Shown here: one piece after another, positions 32,095 to 39,289 of the stretch
Position numbering within the stretch: the stretch's first letter is position 1
How the letters are laid out: each line of letters starts with the position of its first letter
NCBI GenBank assembly: GCA_018242205.1
Contig: JAFECJ010000036.1
Coordinates: 1 to 43,395, forward strand
Length of the DNA: 43,395 nucleotides
From: Pseudomonadota bacterium
Lineage (GTDB): Bacteria; Pseudomonadota; Alphaproteobacteria; Rhizobiales; Xanthobacteraceae
Direction of reading: 5' to 3'
Program-made: the position numbers and the translations under genes
Notes under the pieces: model-generated
What the model saw: the letters and a program-made list of their open reading frames with translations, nothing else
Told to the model about the DNA's origin: nothing
Database searches by the model: none

Positions 32095-34164
32095 TTAATG
32101 CCCCGATCCAGCCTCCACTTTGCCGTCGTAGATTTCCGGATTTGGCGCGCCCTCCACGTGCAAAACGCCGATAAGACCACGCTCAGCACGGGACAGGGCG
32201 TGATCGACCAGCGTGTAGTTGCCCGGCACATCGACCTTAAACTCGGTGATGACCGCGCCACCGGCAGGGACCATGACTGTCTGTACGCCGCGCAAAGGCT
32301 CGCTGAGGATGCCGCCGAGATTATATACTTTATCGAAGATCTCGCCGATCACATGGAATGAAGACGTGTAGTTCGGTCCGCCGACGCCGAAGAATATCCG
32401 AACGGTGTCGCCCACCTTGGCTTGCAGGGGATGAAGGCGTGAAAGCGCGCCGACCGAGCCGTTGAATACAAAGTATTCCGGACGCTCGCTCAGCAGTTTC
32501 TCTACATTGAACTCCTGGCTGCCGTGCTGACCGAAAGCGCCTTCCGTGTAGATCTCCCCTTGCATGACGTAGAACTCATGATCGACAGGGGGAAGTCCTT
32601 CTTCCGGCTCGACGAGAATGAGGCCGTACATGCCGTTGGCAATGTGATGCGCGACCATAGGCGTGGCGCAGTGGTAGACGTAGAGGCCAGGGATCAGAGC
32701 CTTAAACTTAAAGGACTTCTCTTCACCTGGATTGGTCTGCGTCGAGACAGCCCCTCCCCCCGGGCCAGTGGCGGCGTGAAAATCAACCGAATGGACCATA
32801 GCGCTGTTGTCAGCGTTCTTGAGGTGGACCTCGACCGTGTCGCCGACGCGGACGCGGAGCATGGGGCCCGGCACCTTGCCATTGAAAGTCCAGTAACCGA
32901 ACGTGGTGCCTTCCGCGAGGCGTCCTTCCAACTCGACGGTCACCAGATCAACCCGAACGGTTTGCGGCTCTCGCTTGCCGATTGGCTGCGGCACGTCCGA
33001 TGCCAGATGCGATATGTCTGCTTCGGACACGGTCTGCGGGGGCGGCTGTGGCGTGATCAGGAATTGACCTTCCATGCCCGCAAGCCGATGGCCCGGCACG
33101 CTGCAGAAGTAGACGTAGTCCCCGGCCTTCGAGGCGACAAAGGCGATATTCGTGCTCGCTCCCTTCCCGTAGACGTGCGGTGAGCTTCCAGCCGGCCCCT
33201 GACGGTCGAAGACGATGTCGTGCTCGGCGCCCTCGCCGTTGATAAGCGTAACCTGAACCAACTGGCCTTCCGCAGCCGACAAGACGGGGTTTACCTGCTC
33301 GTCAATGGTGCCGCCGACGCCGATAAAGACCATGCGTCCTTCAGCGATTCCCGTGCGCAGCGTGTACCGAACGGCGGGGATGTAGCTCGTGGCGGCATCT
33401 GCCGCAGGACTAGGGGCGGCCCGGGCCGCCGCCTGCGGAGGCGTCGGTTGCGCGGACCCGGATTGAGGTTGAGCGGCCGCTGCGGCCGGTGCAGCAGTTG
33501 CCGGAGACGCAACCTCTCTCAGATATGTAAGCAGGCGATTGCGCTCATTCTCCGTTTTCAAACCCGGAAATGGCATTTTGTTGCCGGGTACGACCTTCTG
33601 AGGGTCAGTGAGATAGGCGTCGAGTGTCTTCTCGTCCCAGGTAAGCCCGCTGGCCTTCATCGCCTGGGAATAATTATAGCCTTCGATGCTTGCAGCCTTC
33701 TTGCCGAGGATACCGGCCAATGAAGGACCCACGCCATTCTTACCCGGCTGGAGCGAATGGCAGGCCTGGCATTTCCGAAACACCTGACTGCCTGCTGCCG
33801 CGTCTGCTGATAAGACGGGCCGAGCAGGTGCAGCGGGCGCAGCAGGCGCCGCTGCCGACGGAGCCCCCTGCTCAGCGACAGCGGTCCGGCCAGCGGAGGA
33901 CGGTTGAGATGGGGGATGAGCGTGATCCGGAGCGGCACCGGAGGCCAAGCTCGCGGCACCTGCTGTCGCTGGCTGGCTCTTGGCCACCTGAGCAGCCTTC
34001 CCCGTTTCGGCGGTCGCCGAAGCAGGTCCGGCGCTTGTCGCAACCGAAGTCGAGGACTCTTGCGGCCTGACAAAGGATGTCGCCGCTAGCGCACCGATGA
34101 TGAGGATCAAGCCGACAATCAGCACCCACCAGTCACGAAGCCGCGCGACAATCCCTTCGCCCAT
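32095..34164 (-). CDS. nirK: Membrane-anchored cytochrome c-cupredoxin-NirK fusion nitrite reductase
   Basis: The protein has 689 residues. An uncleaved-looking span at 12-32 is followed by an Ala/Pro linker. A class I cytochrome c (about 118-222) has CQACH at 132-136 and Met 197. A second Ala/Pro linker leads to a cupredoxin (about 263-372) with complete type 1 ligands His 315, Cys 354, His 359 and Met 364. The NirK core (about 395-680) has type 1 ligands His 458, Cys 499, His 507, Met 512; type 2 ligands His 463, His 498, His 655; and catalytic Asp 461 and His 604. It should reduce nitrite to NO using electrons received through its own heme and cupredoxin. No maturation partner such as nirV is adjacent. 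Similar heme-cupredoxin-NirK enzymes are known in Bradyrhizobium. Confidence 0.93.
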   Translation of the reverse strand: MGEGIVARLRDWWVLIVGLILIIGALAATSFVRPQESSTSVATSAGPASATAETGKAAQVAKSQPATAGAASLASGAAPDHAHPPSQPSSAGRTAVAEQGAPSAAAPAAPAAPARPVLSADAAAGSQVFRKCQACHSLQPGKNGVGPSLAGILGKKAASIEGYNYSQAMKASGLTWDEKTLDAYLTDPQKVVPGNKMPFPGLKTENERNRLLTYLREVASPATAAPAAAAAQPQSGSAQPTPPQAAARAAPSPAADAATSYIPAVRYTLRTGIAEGRMVFIGVGGTIDEQVNPVLSAAEGQLVQVTLINGEGAEHDIVFDRQGPAGSSPHVYGKGASTNIAFVASKAGDYVYFCSVPGHRLAGMEGQFLITPQPPPQTVSEADISHLASDVPQPIGKREPQTVRVDLVTVELEGRLAEGTTFGYWTFNGKVPGPMLRVRVGDTVEVHLKNADNSAMVHSVDFHAATGPGGGAVSTQTNPGEEKSFKFKALIPGLYVYHCATPMVAHHIANGMYGLILVEPEEGLPPVDHEFYVMQGEIYTEGAFGQHGSQEFNVEKLLSERPEYFVFNGSVGALSRLHPLQAKVGDTVRIFFGVGGPNYTSSFHVIGEIFDKVYNLGGILSEPLRGVQTVMVPAGGAVITEFKVDVPGNYTLVDHALSRAERGLIGVLHVEGAPNPEIYDGKVEAGSGH

Positions 34165-34788
34165 TTCATCGATCCCGTCGTCGTTGAATCGGTTCGTGAG
34201 ATATTATAGGTAAGATGGTAGGAACCGCCATCAAAAACGAAGCAACTTCGAAGTTCCAGCGTAGTGGAGGTCGTAGCCTCTCCCGTCCCAGCAGTTGATC
34301 TATAATTTAGAGTGGAACGCAGGTGACGCTGAGCTTGGAAAAGAAAGTTGCGCTGCGGCCATTTTGTTCCTCGCCTCGTCGGCACTACAAAATGGCGCGC
34401 ATGGTCGATGCTGAGCACGAGCACGGCGCGCTAAAGGGGCTTGGCGGGCCCCTTCGCGGTATGATGCGTTTGTAAGGCGAGATGCGCAGCGAAAGCCTAT
34501 TTTAGGCACATTCGGTCAGCAGCCATCCCGGCTCACCTGGGGACCCGCGCATGCTGCATTGAAGGCCAGTTCGATCGAGCGAATCGAAAACGGAAATGTC
34601 GGTTCCGGCCGCAAGACGACAGTGTCACTCGCGTTGAACGAGGAGCAACCTCCTATAAGTCCATATCAGCGGCGTGACTGAAACACCGTGCAGAGGAGCG
34701 CAGCAGATAACGTCGGCCGCGAACGCCACTGCAAGCTGCTCTTACAATAACGTGGACCACACTTTGATGCGAACGAGAAGGCACAACA
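34165..34788. other. Region upstream of nirK
   Basis: No convincing gene is seen. A perfect TTGAT/TTGCG palindrome is absent; only a TTGAT half-site occurs at about 34295. A short palindrome AACTTCGAAGTT lies at 34244-34255. A 9-base inverted repeat, CCATTTTGT and ACAAAATGG, spans 34359-34395 with a 19-base spacer. Any of these could belong to the nirK promoter. Confidence 0.35.
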
Positions 34789-35013
34789 TCACCCAGCCAT
34801 CGGGGCGGGGTGTGTTGAAAGTTCGTTTTCGCAGGTCGAGATTTCGCAGACGGGACAATTGAACGTGCGTTGCTCTTTATCGGAGCCCTCGCCGCGTATA
34901 CGGACGAGCCACATTTCCGAACCACACCGGGGGCAAATCGGGCGGTCGACTTCCGATTGCGCAGTGATAGGGGTCGTCTGAGTGTGCGGCACAACACTCC
35001 CCTTTTTGATCAC
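34789..35013 (-). CDS. Small zinc-ribbon protein
   Basis: The 74-residue protein has PICPRCGSEMWLVRI, then RTFNCPVCEIS: two CxxC pairs about 24 residues apart, a zinc-ribbon as found in many small rhizobial proteins. The role is unknown; nucleic-acid or protein binding is typical of the fold. An unpaired Cys (STCEN) follows. It stands alone, with no operon partner. Confidence 0.6.
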   Translation of the reverse strand: MIKKGSVVPHTQTTPITAQSEVDRPICPRCGSEMWLVRIRGEGSDKEQRTFNCPVCEISTCENELSTHPAPMAG

Positions 35014-35226
35014 AGGCGGCCGTTCTGAACACTGACATGGTTCTTAGTTCCGCTGTTGGGTGAATTCTGCATATGCAATATGTTGATTGCAAGTCAGGTC
35101 GGTGCCCCCTCGCGCTCGGTGGAGCACTGGCGCGATCATCGGCCGCGGCCTCTCAGATCGAAAAGGCGATCATAATACTCGCGCGCTTCCCGGTATCCGA
35201 ATAATATCTTCGTCGTCGAGGCAAGC

Positions 35227-35376
35227 ATGGCATTTCCCATGGACAACTTTGTGCATCGGGCAAACCTCGTCCACTTGAAGCGAGTGCTTGCTGAAACGAA
35301 AGACGACGCGCAGCGCCGACAGATCGAAAAGCTACTAGCGGAGGAACAAGCTAAACACCCTCCCAAGCGCGAGTGA
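35227..35376 (+). CDS. Small conserved rhizobial-type helical protein
   Basis: The 49-residue protein (NFVHRANLVHLKRVLAE, then DDAQRRQIEKLLAEEQAK) follows a pattern of very short two-helix proteins abundant in Bradyrhizobium-like genomes, of unknown function. A related N-terminus lies at 17875 on the minus strand. No ribosome site is clear, but the whole frame is conserved-looking from the ATG. Confidence 0.5.
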   Translation: MAFPMDNFVHRANLVHLKRVLAETKDDAQRRQIEKLLAEEQAKHPPKRE

Positions 35377-36144
35377 CGCCGCCGGCGACCTTGAATTATG
35401 GCGCTCCCCTCGACGTGACGGTTCAACTGCAAGCGCTTCTAGCCTTGCCAGGCTTCATTTTCTCGCCTGTCAAACAAGCGAATCAAAAAGCCTACAGAGC
35501 CGCCAGTACTTAAAGACCAACACCCTGGTCAGGAATGACGGCAGCCGGAGCGCGAGCTGGATGCAGCCATGCCCCGGGCCAGAAGTTCCCGCCGGAGCCG
35601 TTAAACGGGGATTGCCGCAGCACCTTAACGTCCAGCCGTGTCGTGCCGGCCCAGATGCCGATTAGCGCTTCCCAGCACCTCGCCGGTTCCCGGCATCACG
35701 AAATGCATTCGGCCGCAAGCCGCGCAGTTGATCGCAACGAACGTCGCTGGGAGCGGCACAGGATCGTCCGCAATCCACGCGTTCGTCGCCATCGCCGTTA
35801 TCGGACAAGTAAAAAGCAGCGTCGCCATCCAAGCAAATTGCCAGAGTGGCTGAGGCCGGACATTGATCAAAAACAATTCCCTCCCCGAATGCGCGCTTGG
35901 GGAGACTCCATTGCCCGGGAAGAAAGTTCCTTCCGTGGAAGCAACGGAACGACACGCACTATTCTCGAAGACAAGCGTGCATAGTGCCCGACGGTGCCCG
36001 GCACCGAGTGGTGGCAGGTCTGGACTAGAAAATCGACCTCAGCTTAGCTCATGTTGCCCGAGCTTGACGCCGCCTCATTTTACCGAACACAATTCATGCG
36101 ACTGAGTAGCAATACGGACCGCGCTCCAAGATAGATCGACGGCT
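35377..36144. other. Mostly gene-free region with one small candidate
   Basis: Apart from the small minus-strand frame at 35625-35792, I see no gene, repeat or recognisable regulatory site in these 770 bases. Confidence 0.35.
35625..35792 (-). CDS. Possible small zinc-knuckle protein
   Basis: The 55-residue frame from ATG 35792 reads ATFVAINCAACGRMHFVMPGTGEVLG. The CxxCGRMHF segment resembles a short protein type of alphaproteobacteria (CPxCGRxHFVNPxTGxVLG). Only one CxxC pair is present. An in-frame extension to 35876 adds a hydrophobic stretch. Whether it is intact is unclear. Confidence 0.4.
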   Translation of the reverse strand: MATNAWIADDPVPLPATFVAINCAACGRMHFVMPGTGEVLGSANRHLGRHDTAGR

Positions 36145-36393
36145 ATGGCCTCAGCTAGATCACAAGTCAGAAAGCGTTCAATCGTGTTGCGCGGCCACAA
36201 GACGAGCATTAGTTTAGAGGACGCATTCTGGGACGCCGCGAGAGATATCGCAGTGCGCAAGGGCATATCAGTTGGCGCCCTCATAGAGATGATCGATGCG
36301 AGCCGCAACGCACACAATCTCTCGTCAGCCATCCGAGTTTTCGTACTAGAGGATCAGATTAAGATCAACAGAGAGGGCACAGAGCGCCGGTGA
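36145..36393 (+). CDS. Ribbon-helix-helix domain protein (RHH_4 type)
   Basis: The 82-residue protein contains KRSIVLRGHKTSISLEDAFWDAARDIAVRKGISVGALIEMIDASR, then NLSSAIRVFVLE. This is the pattern of the single-domain RHH_4 proteins of alphaproteobacteria: a beta strand, two helices and an LSSAIRVFVL tail. Members bind DNA or act as small regulators; targets here are unknown. No toxin gene is adjacent. Confidence 0.75.
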   Translation: MASARSQVRKRSIVLRGHKTSISLEDAFWDAARDIAVRKGISVGALIEMIDASRNAHNLSSAIRVFVLEDQIKINREGTERR

Positions 36394-36821
36394 CCGGCTG
36401 CGCAGCGTCTAGTGGTCGACTACCTGCCCATATAGCGGTGTACATCAAGAAAGGCCCTGCTCACTGTCGAAGGCTCTTTTCGGCGTCACCGATCAACGGG
36501 CGAGCGACCTTGTGCAAATGCAGCGGATCGAACGCACGCTATCACGCTGGGCCGAGGTCAACATTGGGTGTGTTGCTCGACATGCCCGGCTTCCAACGCG
36601 GCTTGATGTTCACAAGCACCTAGCACGTCGTCCTCCACCATGATGGAACCGCTCCCCATGCGGCACCGCGCTACCGCGCGGAAGGAATGATAAACAATAC
36701 AGACCTCTATCATTTGATACAGGAGTCGATCGTTAGCTGTGAGACATCCCTTTTGAGCACATACTTTTACGGTGAGTTTATAACTCTGCCCTAGCCTCGC
36801 GCGACTGGTTGGGAGCCGCTC
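36394..36821. other. Intergenic region before the TadG-like gene
   Basis: Nothing I can name is present in these 430 bases. The last 150 bases are AT-richer and should contain the promoter of the following gene. Confidence 0.35.
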
Positions 36822-38174
36822 ATGAGAACGCTGCGCGCATATTTAAAATCGTTCATAATTGGAACTTCTGGAAACGTGGCGTTGACGTTCGCGTTGGCGT
36901 CCCTTCCTCTAGTGGGCTTTGTCGGTAGCGCTATCGACTTCAGCAGAGCCAACGCAGCGAAGGCTGCAATGCAGGCCGCAGTGGACTCCACTGCTCTCGC
37001 CTTGTCGAAAAACGCGGACTCGATGAGCGCCGAGCAGATCAACGCGAGGGCCAGCGAGTACTTCAAAAGCATATTTTCCCGACCAGACGTAAAAGGTATC
37101 GTTATCAAGGGCGCCTACTCGAAGACGAGTGGCTCCAGGATTGTGATCCATGGAAGTGCCGCGGTCGATACGACGTTCATGGGGGCACTGGGTTTCGAGC
37201 ACCTGCCCATCAGTGTCAGTTCGACTGCCGCATGGGGCATCAACAAACTTCGCGTCGCCCTGGCTCTCGATGTGACCGGATCAATGGCAGAAGATGGCAA
37301 GATGCCGGCGCTTAAAGACGCAGCTAAGGCTCTCCTCAAACAATTGAAGGCCGCCGCGAGGGGGCCCGGCGATATCTATGTCTCCATCGTACCGTTCGCC
37401 CGCTACGTGAATATCGGCAACTCGAACTACAATAAGCCGTTCATCGACTGGACAGACTGGGATAAGCAACACGGCACCTGGGAATGCGCGGGGAACAGCT
37501 CCTACAACAACTCCCACGCAAATAACTGCAAGTGGAAACCGGACGACCATTCCAAGTGGGAAGGATGCGTCTCTGATCGAGGCACCGATTACGGGCCTAG
37601 TTCGCAGAACTATGATCAGAAGGTTTTGCCGCCTAATAGCGACGCTTCTTCGGAGTATCCTGCAGAGCAACCCGATGGTTGCCCGGCCGCGATTAGACAA
37701 CTGACCTATGACTGGGACGGCTTGAACGATATGGTCGGTGACCTACGTCCGGAGGGAAGCACCAACCAACCTATCGGATTGGTGTGGGCTTGGCAGACGC
37801 TCGTGGGCGGCGGCGCAATGGTGGCCCCGCCAAAAGACAACAAATACGTCTACAGCGAAGCCATAATCCTTATGTCGGACGGGCTGAACACGCAAAATCG
37901 TTGGTACGGAAATGGATCAAGCCAGAGCGTCCAGGTCGACGAACGTATGTACGATCGGAGCAAGAATGGCTCTGGCACTTGCGAAAATGCAAAAGACGCG
38001 GGCATCATCATCTACACAATCCAGGTCAACACAGGCCATGACCCGACGTCAAAACTTCTGCAGAATTGCGCAAGCGGTCGAGACAAATTCACAGAGATCA
38101 AATCCGCCGACCAAATGGTCGCGGTATTCGAATCAATCGGCAGCGCCTTGAGCAAGCTTCATCTTGCTGATTAA
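36822..38174 (+). CDS. TadG/TadE-like protein with von Willebrand factor A domain
   Basis: The 450-residue protein begins with a TadE/G-type anchor (GNVALTFALASLPLVGFVGSAIDFSRANAAKAAMQAAVDSTAL, residues about 17-60), which orients the rest outward. The vWA domain starts at residue 147 with VALALDVTGSMAEDG, containing the MIDAS motif D-x-T-G-S. Inserted in it is a Trp/Asn/Cys-rich loop (about 205-300). It ends with SADQMVAVFESIGSALSKL. Such proteins are pilus-locus or surface proteins. No other tad or pil gene is seen here, so it is an orphan copy. Confidence 0.8.
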   Translation: MRTLRAYLKSFIIGTSGNVALTFALASLPLVGFVGSAIDFSRANAAKAAMQAAVDSTALALSKNADSMSAEQINARASEYFKSIFSRPDVKGIVIKGAYSKTSGSRIVIHGSAAVDTTFMGALGFEHLPISVSSTAAWGINKLRVALALDVTGSMAEDGKMPALKDAAKALLKQLKAAARGPGDIYVSIVPFARYVNIGNSNYNKPFIDWTDWDKQHGTWECAGNSSYNNSHANNCKWKPDDHSKWEGCVSDRGTDYGPSSQNYDQKVLPPNSDASSEYPAEQPDGCPAAIRQLTYDWDGLNDMVGDLRPEGSTNQPIGLVWAWQTLVGGGAMVAPPKDNKYVYSEAIILMSDGLNTQNRWYGNGSSQSVQVDERMYDRSKNGSGTCENAKDAGIIIYTIQVNTGHDPTSKLLQNCASGRDKFTEIKSADQMVAVFESIGSALSKLHLAD

Positions 38175-38269
38175 CGAGTGCCGCGGTTCAAGACTGCGCC
38201 GTCAGCTTCATTCTGATTGCGCGACCTCCCGGCACGTAAGGACCTGGTATCCCAGATCGCGAAGAACCT

Positions 38270-38530
38270 CTAACGCGACTTCGTAAACGCGACCACCAGC
38301 GGTCGTAAGCCTTCGCGCCGCTCAAGAAATTCCAGGCCAGCTGGCAGATATCTCAAGCCGCCCATAGCCCGCTTCTTCTACGGGAATCCTTCCCGCTCCA
38401 GCATCGGCTGGATCGCTGACCATTGCTTGGCGAGATCACCGAACATGATCTGCGCTAGCAAAGCGTCGTCGACATAAAGGGGCGAGATCACCAGCCGACG
38501 GCCGACCAAAAGCGTCGTGGGCTTATCCAT
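38270..38530 (-). pseudogene. Phage-type DNA-binding protein with internal stop
   Basis: The frame starts MDKPTTLLVGRRLVISPLYVDDALL, continues AQIMFGDLAKQWSAIQPMLEREGFP, and then has an in-frame TAG at 38378-38380. After it the same frame goes on KKRAMGGLRYLPAGLEFLERREGL. The whole resembles small winged-helix or excisionase-like phage proteins (LAxxxFG...W...P.LEREGFP), split by a premature stop. A 50-residue product is still possible. A perfect palindrome lies 15 bases upstream. Confidence 0.5.
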
Positions 38531-38545
38531 CAAATACAACCGAAT

Positions 38546-38568
38546 TTCGTGTTACGATGTAACACGAA
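38546..38568. promoter_or_regulatory. Perfect 23-base palindrome
   Basis: TTCGTGTTAC and GTAACACGAA flank the three bases GAT with no mismatch. The site lies 15 bases upstream of the phage-type pseudogene start, where an operator would be expected. No gene for a matching repressor is evident nearby. Confidence 0.6.
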
Positions 38569-39289
38569 CACCCAGTCTGGGGTAACTTTCGACCGTGGTG
38601 GTTAAGGCGTGTTAACTATTAGCCCCGCCTCGCGGTTAGAGCAGCCGACCGCGCTCATGCCCAGTCTCGGCACAGTCTCACGGGAAAGAAGCAACTGCAG
38701 CTACCGGGGCCGCGCAAAGGCATGACTTCAATCGTTGAGGCCAAAGCGTAAATCAGACGTGGCGTAGGAGACACGAAGCCGACCTCGGACATCAACTGTT
38801 GGCCGCCTACCAAAGACCGTAGCCTCATCGAGCGCTCGCGATCTCATCGCCAGCCCATGTTCTGCGCTGATGTGGAGGCACAGAAACTTGATATTAGATT
38901 TGTCGTCGCGCATGGAGTTCTTCTTGAAGGGAAATCACGGAGACCTTCAGAAGAATACGCAATGGCAGATCAACGAGTCATCCGACATCGAGTCAGTGCT
39001 TTAAAGTTTGACGTCGACGTGCGACGACGTGTCCTCCGATCGCCAACCTAACATCGGCAGTAGACGCCGCCCGCCGAGCAAACCGCCGATGCTAACGGCG
39101 GTCTAAATCACCGGCTTCAGCGAGGGCGAAGACTGCATCAACGCCGCCCATGCCGAGGTCGGCCCCATCGTCGGCGCTATCGTGCCTATTCGTAAGCATG
39201 AACCTTCCAGCGCGTCCGCCGACCGTGGAACCTTAAGCTGTGCTGCCGGTTCCTCTCATGGGTGCGACGTTCTTGCGAGCGAGGGTCTC
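38569..39289. other. Gap before the PQQ dehydrogenase
   Basis: No convincing gene is seen. Short frames on both strands at 38728-39051 have no recognisable pattern. A plus-strand run just upstream of the dehydrogenase (ITGFSEGEDCINAAHAEVGP at about 39109-39168) looks like a piece of a coding sequence cut off by a stop, but I cannot identify it. Confidence 0.35.

Noticed and set aside
34300..34509. Minus-strand 69-codon frame upstream of nirK
   Set aside because: Low-complexity product with no motif, lying across the inverted repeat; more likely non-coding promoter sequence.
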